64,000 bases of DNA from Schistocephalus solidus (Eukaryota; Platyhelminthes; Cestoda; Diphyllobothriidea; Diphyllobothriidae), in contig WEDG01000303.1 in NCBI GenBank assembly GCA_017591395.1, positions 62,001-126,000 on the forward strand, read 5' to 3'. The translations under genes were made by a program, and so were the position numbers. Shown in pieces: positions 35,057 through 48,245 of this stretch; the first letter of the stretch is position 1, and each line of letters starts with the position of its first letter. Under the pieces are notes generated by a model. It searched no databases, was not told the origin of the DNA, and saw only the letters and a list, made by a program, of their open reading frames with translations.

Positions 35057-37330
35057 CTAGCACTGGTTCACCAGTCTCCCCGGGCTGATGAGTGATCTGA
35101 ATGTGCTATGGTAGTAAGGGCAAGACAGATTGAGGGCTGTAGAGTAGGTTGGATTGGCAAAGTTACTAGCGAGGGTCGAGTTGGTGGATGGGGAATTGTT
35201 AGTTTTGGAAATGAGAGAGTCGTCAGGTATGCACAGTTTGCTTAAAAAGCCTGCAATGCGATGGGCTGCGCTTCCAGGGATGTGCACGTGACTGAATGAA
35301 TGTGCTTGCGCAGTGCGGGAGTGAAGGCGGATTCGGCGAGTTGATGTCAGGACTACAAGCACTGGCGCACAGGTCACAGTGCGATGGATTCGTAAGTAGT
35401 CTATAAGGCCGATGCGTGATGCGAATGTTAGATCGAAATGAGGATAGCTTGGCATCGAGTCCCCATTGCTGGTGGGTAAGATGGCGGTGATGAAGATATC
35501 AGTTGAAAGAACTTTGAAAGTGGTCTTAAGGTGCTAAGAATAGGGTAAATATTGATTTTGGTTGAGCTGATAGCTGTAATCGACGCTGACATTGCGAAAG
35601 GGAATATTTCACCGGAGATCAAAGGCGGCAGGAAGTCGGGAGTGCGATCGTCAATAATGTGGGTGGTCATCGTCAACAAGGTAGGGACGGGAGTAAAGGG
35701 GTTTGCATCCAGATATTTCCGACGAGGTTGGTTCACGCGCAGAATGTGCTTTGACATGTTGGAAGTGGTTGGTTGTTTTCGTGGAGTGTGTGGATTCGAG
35801 GTGCTTGTGACTTGTGAGCAGATATGGCACCAGAGATCCGGTTTGGTTCGTAGATTGCTGAACTAGTCTCCATTGTTCTTCTCCAGGCCACTCAGTGCTG
35901 AAAAGGGGCTCTCCCAGGTCTCTGAGTTGATTTTCAGTTGCTTTAAAGGATTATTCAAGATGTCCGGGCAGTGAAGTTTTTATCCTCTCTGTCGGTGAGG
36001 ACGCATATAAACATAACCGAAGAAGAATCGTTTAAGCCATTGCCATCCTCACCAGGAGGCCGCTCCATCACAGTTGCACTTGCTCCCCAAACATGACCTG
36101 CATGCTAAGGATACAGTTTCGCTCTAGGATCTCCGTGTCTGGAATTTTTTCCTGCCATCGTGGCTTCAGTATTCTGTGGAGGCGGTTGAGACTGCCGTGA
36201 TTCAGCTTTCTGGCTTGGTTGAAGTAGACGTTCCATGTCTCTGCTCTCTAAACGAGTGGCGTCAAAGAGACGGTGTGCAGCTGGTGTGCAGTTGAAGGCC
36301 ATGACCATTCCATTCATAGGTTTGCAACCGACGAAAACAAGCTGGCTTTGAAGATCCGATGAGCATCCTCATCATGGTTTTGAGTTGACTGCCGTTAACA
36401 TTGATTCAAGGAATGCTGTATTCTGTGCCACGCGATGGTTGTTACATTACCACCGTTTTGTGCGTGTTGACTGTTATCGGAATTTGGTGCAGCCGACAGC
36501 GAGAAGGTCAATGCTCTTTTTAATATTCTCTTCTGTGGCACCTTTGAGTGTGCGGTCGTCCGCAAAGAGCAGGTCGTGGACTGTAGTTGTAGATACATGG
36601 GTTGGTGCCTATATTCGCCGAAGATGCGTATCTCCGGCACTCATCGTGGTAGACGTCCATCAGCTTGACAGGAAACATGAGCATGAAGAGGTGGGAGCCA
36701 GTATGCAGACCTTCTTCACTCTGTTGGTCACTATGAATGCTTTGAAGACTTTCCCGTTGTCAGTGACACGCGCCATTATACTGTAAGGGAGCTGACGCAC
36801 AAGCTGCGAGAATCGCGCAGGACAGCCGAATTTCTGCATGACTTTTCACAATCCATCACGATTCGTTATGTCTAGGGCATTCGTCAGATCCACGAAGTTA
36901 GTGTGGAGGTGCTTTTGAATCGCCTGGTACTTCGCTTGCAGTTGGAGTTCATCGAAGATCATGCTGGTTAGATTGCAGTGTGGTCTGAAGTCACATTGAC
37001 TTTTCGGGATCAGTCCTGTTTCAGTCGGTTGCTAAAACGATTGATCAAAGATCTTCCAGGCGATGGTGTACAGCGAGATGCATTTGTAGTTATCACATAA
37101 TTTCTGGTTCTTTTTTCGCTTGTAGAGATGGACGACGTTCTCGTTTTTGAAATCCTGAAGAACTTTTCCTTGACGCCATATTTCCCTTGTTTGTTCCATC
37201 ATCACCCCGGGGGCCACCACGCCCGTAGACTTCCACCGGAATTGCGTCGGATCCCCTTGTAAAAGAACGTAGCAATAGAACTCCCAAGTTGACGATAAAG
37301 CTGCTGAGACAGTCTTTTAATTGGCCAACG
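35057..37330 (-). pseudogene. non-LTR retrotransposon: reverse transcriptase plus C2H2 zinc-finger tail, decayed
   Basis: On the minus strand, successive frames give SDAIPVEVYGRGGP, DFKNENVVHLYKRK, NYKCISLYTIAWKIF, SQCDFRPHC, HTNFVDLTNALD and, at 36555-36566, the catalytic FADD inside HDLLFADDRTLK. Then come LNRLHRILKPRWQEKIPDTE and a tail with a finger-like segment (ASRIGLIDYLRIHRT near 35370-35430). The RT palm motifs are in the order of a non-LTR (LINE) enzyme, and C2H2 fingers after the RT are typical of a flatworm LINE family. It should copy its RNA at a nicked target. Stops and frameshifts occur throughout and the N-terminal endonuclease is absent, so it is a 5'-truncated fossil. The 5' end of a related element occupies the last kilobase of the window. 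Confidence 0.85.
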
Positions 37331-38189
37331 CGATGAGCATTCCGCTCGCTTTAAAGAAAACTCAATTGCTCGAAAATTCCTTTCCCGAGTTGATGCCGCC
37401 TTAAATCCAATACAACGTGGAAATTTGTGCATTTTTTGCTAGTAAGAAGCAGGTCAACAAGATTCGGGCTGTTACTTTGAGAAGACAATCTCCAATCTTG
37501 AAATCGGCAGCACGTTGCTCACATCGGAGTAAAAAATGGTATCGTTGAAGCAGCGAGTGTACTCAGAACACCACAACAGCCTAGTCCCTTTTTGGAGTGG
37601 GGGAGGAAAGACGGCAGTCACATGACGGAACCTCGAAGCGCGGCCGGCTCTGTGTCTGCTCGCACGTCTGTCCGCCAGGGCGATGGGGACGTGAATGAAT
37701 ATGCGTCAAGTGAGTCAGCGTCAGCTTGGAGTATTGATTGGTTGATTGTAGATTTTGTGGGCGCCTGCGATTGGCTGTCCCCGAAGCTGCATACGAGTAC
37801 GTTCAGGCCACTCAAGGACCGTAATCGCACGATTCCTAGCACAAATGGCAGACTTGTACGCACTGTAAGCGTTAAAAATCCACTAAAACCAAAATCATGG
37901 AATAATAGCCGTCGAGGGTTTTTTTGGCATTCCTCCATTAAAGCCAATTTCCTGGTACTTTTGAATAGTAATTTCAATTTTCTAGTGTCTCTTTTTTCAA
38001 ATAAATCTCTTTTCTGTGTTTTATTTGAGGTAGATACTATGAATATATGGGATATTCGGGGTATGGGTAATTGGCAAGTGTGTAGGAAAACTTGCCGGAA
38101 AATGACTCCCCAATTACTTTTTAAGCAGTTAAATTTGTACGAGGTTTATTTCAGTGGTGACAACATCATCAACAACAGCTTATCTCAAC
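37331..38189. other. no gene accepted; long open frame of doubtful reality
   Basis: The longest frame (37592-38206, +, 204 residues) shows no domain and changes composition halfway, from GC-rich to AT-rich. Part of 37300-37480 is similar to 38580-38760 at the DNA level, showing repeat content. Confidence 0.4.
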
Positions 38190-38560
38190 TTTACCCCCAT
38201 AACTAACCCTAGAACTAAACTTAACTCGTGAAAGAACTTAATAGAATAGTAGAATGATAGAATAATATCTACTTCAATAAAGTAACTATTGAGTCTTGCA
38301 TAATAAACCCATTCGACTCTATACCATATCCTTACCATTTCGGCTACTGCTCGTTCTTGCCAATAGCTCTCAGTGACAATCTACAAAGTTAGAATACCTG
38401 ATCATATCAGATATAACGACAACTGTAAGTGATTCCGAGCAAAATCAGGCATATAACACTGAAAGCAGTCCAGCGCAATGACGGTGGCCTATTCCTCCTT
38501 TGAAGAATACTCTTAATGAAACGGTTGTCAAGGCATGTTGAAATTGGAAGCCGATTGAAG
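38190..38560 (+). repeat. dispersed repeat family E, copy 2
   Basis: Colinear with 23050-23430: ACTAACCCTAGAAC, AGAACTTAATAGAATAG, ATCCTTACCATTTCGG and GAAAGCAGTCCAGCGCAATG. Confidence 0.7.
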
Positions 38561-41500
38561 GACACTGAAAGTTAACGAAGAAGCTGCTCAGACAGGTGTG
38601 AAATCGGCCGGGCTTTCTGCTCATGCAAATGACATGCAAGTTCGTGATAAGTTCTTTTCCAATTTGATGCCACATTAAATCCAACACAGCATGGAAAACT
38701 GTGTGTTTGTGTTTGCTAGTGAGAAGCAACTGAAATGGATCTGCTGTCCACCAATATAAGGGCGTAATTACCATTAGAGTTCGATGGTGCTCCTTACAAG
38801 TCAATTTCCTCAAAATTTGGTATAATTTTTAGAAGATTTGGGACGCTTGCCTTTTTCTTGCCTTTGATTAGAGCTATAGACTACCAATGCATATGGTTAT
38901 TCACGTTACGGGTACTTGTTAAATGCGCAGGAAATCTCACCTGGAAGAATACTCCCAAAATTACTTTTCAGCCTTTCTGGAACAAGGGCTATTAAGCCCT
39001 GATTTTTACTAAAACTCGTTGTTTAAGGTCTAATGTTGGTTCCACTGTCGTTAGATGTGCTGGTGGCTTTTCGTTTCTTTAAATCTACAAGGTTACATAA
39101 ATTCATGGTTTTTTTTGATGTCACCCTTGGTGACTACTACATCCTCGAGAATTTTGACAACCGTTTGTGTTACTTGGCCTGTTTGATTTAAGAAGAGGCC
39201 AACTCGGCTTAGGAAAATCTACAGATGATAACTTATTCGTTAAATTTGGTCTTTGACCTTCGTAATGTGAATTGACATGCGACGATTTAAAGAACATGTT
39301 CATTTCACGACAACTGGTTCCGCGGCAATGCGTTTAAAAGGCTCCCAAATCGCGACATAAGTATGCAGGGTTGTATTTTCGAAGTTTTGCATGAGATGAT
39401 GAGCACAGAATCCTCATAAAGGGCTTCTGGACGAACAATCCTCAAAACAAGATTTGCTTTTTCGAGATTAAAAATTTGTGTATTTGAAGATAAAGTGGCC
39501 TTCATTGCAGCGGTGCTGCTAGAATCGTGTCCTTGGATTACTTTACTACCACTTTTATGTCCAAGGGTTCTTCCTGCCCTCAGTCAGCGCCCAACGGTAT
39601 TCACGTCAGGACCTTCGTTTCCAACACGAGCACCGTGAAAGGTGGCTGGCTGAAGGCCCAGAAATCTTCCTCGAATCATCTGATCTGTCTTGCAAGTGGA
39701 ATTCGGCAGTACCACTACGAAACCGCTACAAATGTCACAGAAATGACCAAATTCAAGCCAGAATCATCCCATGGAAAGCGCATAAACTCAGTGCTCACAA
39801 AGGACGACTTAAGCACTCCTCCACGCTCCTCTGTTGCTGAGTTGGTCTTCACCGTATAATTCGAGTAGGAGTCTGAAACGACAGGCTATTGAAAACTTTA
39901 CGCGTCACCCTCTCCTCGGCGCATATTTTGCGGAAAAAAGTAAATATTTCTCAGCGTACTCTCACCACTGAACACAAAACATCGTACAGAATATGGTTTG
40001 GTACGAGTCACAGTTCTGTTACAAGTCTTGGGGAAGCCTTACTCAACGACCCTAAAAAGGGCAAAATACCGCTTTTTTCTCGTTTTTTTTCAAGTGATGT
40101 ATGCTGACTGATATTCCATCAGCGAAATTTATTCTAAAATGTAGTGGCTGATGGATAGGGCGCAACGTGGAAGCTTAAGAGAGCCGAGGTCTTGGTATTC
40201 TAAAAAGCAAGCCACCATCAGTATGAATCTCTGTGGGAGCCCAGGGAGATGCATTCGTATAATTCGATGGTTGACTCTTGCCGAGTTAAATCACAGAACA
40301 AATGCCTCTTTCATAGGACACAGAACACTTCCGCTGACCTCTGGAAACAGAATTTTTGTACTGTTTATCAGAGAAAATCCTTGGATTCATTGTTCCCAGT
40401 GTCCTACTGGTTAATAAGGTCATAAGAAAGCATAACGTACTTCCACCGTTTCCGAAGTCTTTCAGTAATTGCTTTTAGAATAAAAACATGCACAGCCTAA
40501 ATGCTGCGGACGACAAAGAAGCAGCCCGTAGAGAAGAAATAAAAGTGTATCAGTATCAGTATATTTGAAGGAGATGTAGGTGAGTCGCCTTTGAATTCCC
40601 TATTTGTACATGCGAGTTATGGTATCAAATAAATAGTGGCTCGGGATGTTGACGAGGCCAATAAATGTGAGCCAACGGGGTGGAACATAGTTGAAAAAGA
40701 GCAGACAGTGAAAAAAAAACTCCCAGTGATATTTAAGAGGGGGAGGGTTTCCAACGGGGGGCATCGTGGAGGTCACCTGGATCATCCCCGGAGTGCGCGA
40801 GATGCAGCCAGACGCTCCCTTGCTGGTAACAGAGTCCATCGAGTGATTTCAAGGCAGAAATATCCACCCAGATCATCCTCGGTCCGTAATGCACTTATAA
40901 GATAAAACAAAATATCGGGAACAAAATGCCCCGTTTAAGTCATGTTCTGCCATACCCGAGCATTCAACTGATTATACTACTCATGAAACATTAGTAGTCG
41001 TCATTTAGTTTCAAAGCAAATAATTCATCGAACAGTGAAGTAAAATCTAATGGTTCGTGCACCCTGTACAATAATATTCCCACCTATCCAGTCTGAAAAA
41101 TACTTCCACAAAGTTTTCCTCTAGAGTTTATGAAATTAGTTTGAGACATTCAAATTTGTTTTCTTCATGTAAGGAAAAGGAAAATTTCTGTGCCGAACTT
41201 GAAGCCTTGTAAAAGGCATTGCGTTTTCGCCTTAACTTTAAAATAGCTACTTCTAGTGAGCAGAAGGTGGAAAATGTGAAATTATTCATAAATTTTTCTC
41301 TACAGAAAAGCAAAGCGCAAAGGCACAACTCTGAAAATAAAACTTTTGGATATCTGGCAGTGTAAATCCTTTTCACGAATTAAGAATTATGTGGTCTAGC
41401 AGCCAGTCACCTGCTTAATCTTTGATTAAACGGTCCAAATGGTTTAAGTACATCAATGCCAATTGTACGATTTATTGTCGAATAAGGTGAATACGGTATA

Positions 41501-41761
41501 ACCTGATTGTGAATACGAGGATGCCAGAGAAGCCAGCCAGTGAGGAAAGAATTTTGAAAGGACTCAGTGGATTTAACCCTGGACACACAATTTTTTGTGC
41601 AAATGGAATATGTTCAGGCCCACAGCGATGCCGTAGGTTGAAATTTCGGGCAACGTTAAAGTGAGTAATGTGTTCTGAATCGACCACCCAACGTGCTGCA
41701 GTTTCTTGATTTGCCCCTATTAAAATCTTAAACATAAGACAGTTTTTGTGAGTTTCTGGTT
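38561..41761. other. no gene recognised
   Basis: Mostly unrecognised. 39905-40240 is shared with 26345-26640. Minus open frames 39305-39505 and 39121-39303 look protein-like (for example LVLRIVRPEALYEDSVLIIS) but match no family I know and may be retroelement remnants. 40501-40910 is purine-rich non-coding sequence. Confidence 0.35.
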
Positions 41762-41913
41762 GAGTAAAAACATAGTATCAGTTCTTATCTATGAAGACGA
41801 TGGTTTTCGACAGATATATATATTGAACAACTGAGGAAGTATGCACTTTAAGATGCTACATGGAGAGAGAAGGTTCGCCGGAAAAATTGAGTTTTATTCG
41901 TGAATTTTCAAGC
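41762..41913 (+). repeat. Penelope-associated direct repeat, copy 1
   Basis: About 150 bases repeated at 42438-42591: GAGTAAAAACATA, TATCAGTTCTTATCTATGAA, a short (TA)n, TTGAACAACTGAGGAAGTAT, then GAAAAATTGAGTTTTATTCG. Its second half is the Penelope family I terminal sequence, also seen at 45068-45170 and in pieces at both ends of the copy at 48.8-51.1 kb. Confidence 0.8.
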
Positions 41914-42196
41914 ATGGCAAAGAATAAAAGAACACATCCCAGCATGGCTGAGCAAAGGGGAAGTCAAGAGCATAAAAAGCGCCATCCTTGCACATCTTGT
42001 TGACACCGGGCATAGTGTGGACCCCAGCGAAGCTTTCCGTGTAATTTATAAGGTCCCACCAAACTACCCCAAGCCACTGGGTCAACGTCTACTAGCAGCA
42101 GCAGAAGCGACTGCCATTAGGTTGAAGAAGCCGGTCTTGTGCGCACAAAAGAACCTCGTACAAGCTCCGCGCTTAGCTTGGCCAACGGCCACTTAA
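41914..42196 (+). pseudogene. GIY-YIG-type C-terminal fragment of a retroelement
   Basis: The open frame has KEHIPAWLSKGEVKSIKSAI, LAHLVDTGHSVDPSEAFRVI and AAEATAIRLKKPVLCAQ. The R/K-x-x-E-H … A-x-x-x-H-x-x-x-T-G-H-x-x-D … F-x-V-I … E-A-x-x-I-R layout fits the C-terminal half of a GIY-YIG domain fused to a Penelope-like or related RT. It is distinct from families I and II here. The GIY and YIG strands are missing. It lies between the two 150 bp direct repeats. Confidence 0.5.
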
Positions 42197-42437
42197 CTGC
42201 ATGTATGCCCCGCGCCATCTCTGTCCTCCCCCTTCTCCTAGAACGGCTCTACCAAACACTTACTGCCGCCTATCAAATTGTCTCTTATCACCCTTCCCCT
42301 ATGCACGTTTCTCAGATAACCCACACACATTGACGAACATTATCGATTTCATGTTTTAAATTTCTACTGCGTTCCAACGTTTCTGGCCTGAAGAGAAGTT
42401 ATCGAAAGCAGCGCGTATGCTCGCCAAGTTGTCTTTT

Positions 42438-42591
42438 GAGTAAAAACATATTATCAGTTCTTATCTATGAAGACGATGGTTTTCGACAGATATATATATA
42501 TTGAACAACTGAGGAAGTATGCACTTTAAGATGCTACATGGAGAGAGAAGGTTCGCCGGAAAAATTGAGTTTTATTCGGGAATTTTCGAGC
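42438..42591 (+). repeat. Penelope-associated direct repeat, copy 2
   Basis: See the first copy at 41762. This copy adjoins the 3' end of the minus-strand Penelope element at 42740-44640. Confidence 0.8.
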
Positions 42592-42739
42592 CGGTTACAA
42601 CAGCTCGTGGGGTTGGTATTATCACACTCGAGAGTTTGCTGAGGGCAGACAACCAGGCGTCCGTGGGAGGGGGATGGCAAACTTGTTACGATATATGCCA
42701 GGAGTGAGACGAGGAGTGTTAAAATCCCGATTTTGGTTC

Positions 42740-44640
42740 ATGTGTAGGGGTGGGGGGAGGTGAATACTGCATCCGTGAATTTGCACTTGGTCGAGCATGG
42801 ATCAGTTATTGTTGTTTTAAGGTGGGCGCGAATTGGTGAACCGTGCAAATAGACCTTTGTAATGTGCATCCAGATTGACATGGCAGTTGATACTGTATGT
42901 GCCGGAGTGCGAAGTTTCGAGGAATTCTCATGCCTGCTTGGTGTTAACCATGGCGGCCACTTCGGTTGCGTCCCAATTGAAGCAGTGATCATAGTCCACG
43001 GTGGGCGCAAACACGAGAGAAAAGGTATCGCGTCCACTGATTTTCAGTTTATGTTCGTTTATGTGGTTCACAAGTCAAGACCACTATGGCCTACGTAAGC
43101 GCACGTGCTATTTGACCATGGAATGTGGTACATGACATTCGTTTGCTGCGCGTTGAGTTTGGGGTTTTTAAATCGCGATAGGGCTGCGTGCTGGGAGGAT
43201 ACCGGCTTGTAAGCGATGGAGATGCCAAACCAGTTTAATTGTCTGGCGATTGCTTCGGAAATACCCTGCATTTAAGGCAGGGAGAAGAATTTTCTCGACA
43301 CTGTTTCTATATCAGACTCGACGCTCAGTGGTTCTCTCTGGTGCATTCGACAGTTTTTCACAAAGATGACAGAGTATCCATTGAGTCGGAATAACCGATA
43401 CAAGTAAGCCAGTTACTTCTTAAGAAGGTCATCACTGCTATAGTAGCAAAAGATCCGGTGAAAATGGGTTTGGACTAAACTCGTTTTATAGTTCGTGGGA
43501 TGGTTGTTTCCACAGGGGAAAATGATGTCAGTATTCGAGCCTTATCGGTAAACGCTCGTCGTCAGGTTAGCATTCTTCAGTTTTCGAATACTCACGTCTA
43601 GAAACGGGAGGATATTTCCCGTTGCCTCTTCAAGAATAAATTTGAATTTTGGGAAAATGCTATTCAGTCTCTGATGCAGCTGCTAAACCTCGCAGGTTTT
43701 CAAGATATAAAAGTATCATCTACGTATTGGAGCCAGGTTATTGGCTTGAAATTTCGCATTATATCCTCCTGCAATTAATGTTATACGATTTCCGCGAGGT
43801 GCCCCGATATCGGCAAGCCCATTGGGGTGCCCTTAACATGTTGAAGTGGAAATTGATCCTCAGACAGAGTTAAAACATATCTAAAACTTGCTGCAATAAA
43901 ATATCGAAGGATTGTATTATAGGTGTTGAGTTGCACTATCAATTTCTAGGGCATGCGGTATTAAGGAAAATAGTACGACTTCAGCAAATGATAGCATGCG
44001 CTCATCAAGACTTACGTTGACACCATAGATCTCCTGAAGGAAGGCCTGAGAATTTTGGACGCTATATTGCTATCCACCAGTCAGATGCTCCAGAAGCCTG
44101 TTAAGCCATTTGGCAAGGTTGTACGTTGGCGATCTAATGAGTGGTACTATGATTCTCAGTGGCACTCCTGCTTTGTGAACCTTTGGATGTCCATATGCAT
44201 GTGTGATATGGGGGTCACTGAGGATCATGCATCTGAAATTATCAGGGGTTATGAGCTTCGGTCGGGTGAGATCATTTGTTTTCTTTTTTATGGCTGCGGC
44301 CTGCTTATTCGTTGGGTCCTCAGCGACTGGTATTAAGGCTTCTTGGTCATTGAAGATTTAGTTTTCCTTGATGATGTTATCAGACTTTTCAATAATGACA
44401 GTCACACCACTTTTCTCAACTGGCACAATAACTATGCTGTCATCAGTCTTCAAAGATCATAATCCTTTTACTTCATCGAGCAGTAGGACTTGACATTGTT
44501 TCCTTTGTCGAGTGAGGCCAGTGGCGCATCTGGGCATGCCTGTTTGTGTGTCTCCAGAGACAGTAGAGGTCAGTAGGAGTAATACGAGGCTCGCGAGGAA
44601 GTTTGTGGGGGCGGCATCGGTATGGCTGAATTTCATTCCT
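42740..44640 (-). pseudogene. Penelope-like element (family I), copy 2: RT and GIY-YIG, decayed
   Basis: Minus-strand order matches the copy at 48842-50570: N-terminal region (44620-44400), AYGHPKVHKAG with PLRIIVPLI (about 44200-44130), GTPMGLPISG (about 43830), the catalytic YVDD (43715-43726, in LQYVDDTFI), NILPFLDVSIRKL (about 43600), then ISEAIARQLNWFGISIAYKP and the YVGH segment of the GIY-YIG domain (43265-43080). Many stops and frameshifts interrupt it. It keeps the catalytic Asp pair that the better copy has lost, and has a Gly codon where that copy has its premature stop. Confidence 0.85.
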
Positions 44641-45340
44641 TTAGAGAGTGGACTAATTTCAGCTGGTGTGAGACTCCTTTTCGAGAGGTTAACAACTCTC
44701 GCAGATATGTTGACATCGTTGTTGGACGGAGAATGGACTACAGCTTCATTTGAAGTTCGACATGTCTCTTCATTCTGGCGTCTATGGTGGTGGTATTTAT
44801 TCGTTGTTGCACATCTCCAAACACATTTTCAGGAAGTGGGAAAAAGTACCGGCATTTAGTGAATCTCCGATAAAATGGCCCTCAAGACCCGAACTTTTTT
44901 ATTTCCGGGCAAGTAACCTTCTGGTATCATTCGGCAGTGTGTGCTTGAAGTGAAGAGACTTAGGTAGGATGCCATGATCTCAATAGCTGTGAAGAAACGT
45001 TAACTTCTCGAAAGTTGCCGCCAGCGTCTCCCAACTTCTGGTGAGAATAAGCATTTGATGCCCAAAAATATGTTAAATAGCTGAGTTAGCATGCATTCTG
45101 AGATGATAATGAATAAAAAAGGTAATACGAAAATTGAGTTTTGCTTGTGAATTTTCAAGCAGGTTACACTGACCCGTCATCAGACGAAATGAAAATTGCG
45201 GGTTAGAATTATCACACTAGAGAGTTTGCTGGGGGCAAACAGACGTCCTTGGGACGCTTCATTTGAGATACAACCGAAGTGGTCGCCATGGTAACACCAC
45301 ACAGGCACGAGAATGACGTCAGTTCTGTGTACTGCGTTAA
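44641..45340. mobile_element. Penelope family I end fragments in mixed orientation
   Basis: 45068-45200 holds the terminal sequence (GCATGCATTCTGAGATGATA, AAAATTGAGTTTTGCTTGTG, CCCGTCATCAGACGAAATG). 45255-45330 is a + strand scrap of the end of the GIY-YIG coding region (ACAACCGAAGTGGTCGCCAT). 44641-45067 is probably 5' element sequence. Confidence 0.55.
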
Positions 45341-45907
45341 GTTCTGTTTCGTGAGCATAAACATAATACAGGGCAGTAACGTGAGTAATAAACTGTTTAG
45401 TACACGTTTTGACATATAAGACAATTCAGCTAATTATTTCAGTCACACAGACAGTTAGATCTTTCTCACTTTCCATGCCATTCCATTGCTATTGTGTTCT
45501 CCTATTATTTCGTATTTTGGTCAGCTGAACGACTCGAACTGTTAAATCGCCTATTAAGTAAGTGAGCCTAATTATGACCCTTGGGTAGTACATACTGATT
45601 GCTTATGATATCCTGCACGGCCATTCCACCTAAACCATCAGAATCAACAGATTCAACAGGCTTCAGTAAACAGGGGAGGGGAAACTTGACTTTCGGTCAC
45701 TTTTTTATAGCTAAGGTGGCTACAGAATTGTCTGTAGCCAGTACTTGTCATCTGTTGCAATTGGTTCTATTCTGGCCTAACCTATTTCGTTTTTCACAAC
45801 TGAATTAGGTAAATAAAAGTATCTCTTATATTGCTAAGTTCTTGCTTTTTTCGTACCTCAGCCACACGGAATTACTTTAACAACACTAACTGATAAGCAT
45901 TTAACCG
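45341..45907. other. no gene recognised
   Basis: AT-rich; the open frame 45599-45808 has no motif. Confidence 0.4.
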
Positions 45908-46572
<665 letters not shown>

Positions 46573-47823
46573 CAAATAATAAGCCATTTAGACGTTACCT
46601 ATGGAATATTTACTCGGGCCTAGAAAATGAGCGCGAGTTAAATAAAAACATTTGGTGGTTTTTTATTCATTTTAATGCACAAAATTAAGCAAAGTCGAAA
46701 ATACGTTTTTTTAAAGATGCAACGTTGGTTATCTTACTATATTACCATTTTATAGATCCTACCTCAACCGTTTAATGCGGACTGAAAAGGTGACTTCTAA
46801 AATTTCGGCGTTAAATTTGCAAAACCTACTTATTTATATGCAAATGTTCGTGGGTGTCGACTAGGAAGTAAGTAACCCAGGAATCATCCTCAGTCAACAC
46901 CAACGTTAATTTTACGCCCAAAATTGTGAGATTTTTCTAGGATAAAAGACCTAAAAGATACGTTTTTGCCTACGTAGAGTACTTTTTTCTGCAATGAGTT
47001 AAGCCAATGCGTACCACTGGCAACCTTGCCTGTTCTGTGAAGCCACCGTGTAAATTTCACTCAACAATTTCCGTGGATTACGTCACCTATTTTGGTTGAG
47101 TCACATTTCACACTGCAAAGTAATCATCTGACCTTTCACAAACATGAAGGTGCTTTTGCCATATGATTAAAGATCATATAACTTGATCAGAATCGTTAAT
47201 TATGTAAGCTTAATCGGATCGCAACTGACGGGAAGTCGGAAAATCACTTGAAGGATGAGGCAGCTGGCTAACACATTCCTGATTATCCAATGACATGGTT
47301 TCGAATGCAGTGTTCCCTTCAATTTGATCCGTAACCAACTGACGAAGTGACATAAAAAGTGAATATTATTTGGGTCCTTGGCTTCATCATTAAGTGGTTT
47401 CTTGGTATCCACATAGACATAACTTCTTTATTTGTGGTGTTATCATAGGTGATATCAACCGCGAGATTTGCGGGTAGAAAATATGCTTGCATTATTGACT
47501 GTGAAATGGTGCAAATTATGTAAACTGCACTTTACTATTTAATTAATTGTTGTCCTGTGGTTAAACAGAATATTTCTTTAATCTGGCATGCAAGAATGAA
47601 TTATTCTGCCTAATTATAATTTTAAATCGTCATATGACCACACTGGAAACGCTAATGAACAGTTATTTTCTAACAAAAGTTAGCGAACTCTCGACATGAA
47701 CCGGGAAGTTTAACAGTCAGTCTTTTAAAAAGATAAAATTCCGCCTTTTAAACGGCCAACGAAGGTCAGAATTGTTGCTTTCGATTAGGCCCTAGAACTC
47801 TGGATGTTTACTGGCAATATTAA
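46573..47823. other. no gene accepted
   Basis: AT-rich sequence; one weak exon candidate is listed separately at 47210-47338. Confidence 0.4.
47210..47338 (-). CDS. possible terminal coding exon, unrecognised
   Basis: On the minus strand, a pyrimidine-rich acceptor-like sequence (TTCACTTTTTATGTCACTTC followed by GTCAG) is followed by 42 codons and a TAA. The peptide has varied, soluble-protein-like composition (VTDQIEGNTAFETMSLDNQE, HPSSDFPTSRQ). No partner exon or clear poly(A) signal was found, so it may be chance. Confidence 0.18.
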   Translation of the reverse strand: MVTDQIEGNTAFETMSLDNQECVSQLPHPSSDFPTSRQLRSD

Positions 47824-48245
47824 TCTGCCTCTTCTGCTAGCCACTGTGCGGAGGATGGCGGGGCTCGAGAGAGCCCCAATGTAGAGCGGAACAAGTGAGT
47901 TCTGTTAGCGATCGGTGAGCGTTCATCAAAGAATGCAAGTCAATATTCCTGATTTAAACCGGTCCGACAACAAGCCCGTGGCTCCAGGGTTAGAGCGTTC
48001 ATCTTCCGATGAATGGGTTGCGGGTTCGACGCTTGGGGGGGTGCACCACCTTGGGTTGAGCATGACGGGCTGACGACGGCTTATAAGCCAAAATATGGCC
48101 ATTCCAGTCTTCCTTTTCTTGCCGGCAATATTCATCTGCCTCTCCTACTACTAGCCGCTTTGCAAAGGATAGCGGGGCTCGAGAGAGCCCCAAGGTAGAG
48201 CGGAACAAGTGAGCTCTAGTAGCGATCGGTGAGCGTTCATCAACG
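47824..48245 (+). repeat. tRNA-derived SINE (family S): 3' tail plus one full unit
   Basis: 47824-47930 is the end of a unit (CGGGGCTCGAGAGAGCCCCA, GCGATCGGTGAGCG). A complete unit follows to 48245 with A box GTGGCTCCAGGGTTAGAGC, B box GGGTTCGACGC, the GGGCTGACGACGGCTTATAA body and the same tail. The two tails are nearly identical to each other, so this local subfamily is young. Confidence 0.85.

Noticed and set aside
36385..36786. 133-residue plus-strand frame
   Set aside because: It is antisense to the recognisable reverse transcriptase, including the FADD motif.
37592..38206. 204-residue open frame
   Set aside because: No domain, composition shift halfway, overlap with repeat sequence, no exon signals.
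41762..42591. CRISPR-like or phage-type direct repeats
   Set aside because: Only two long repeats with retroelement content; the sequence is eukaryotic.
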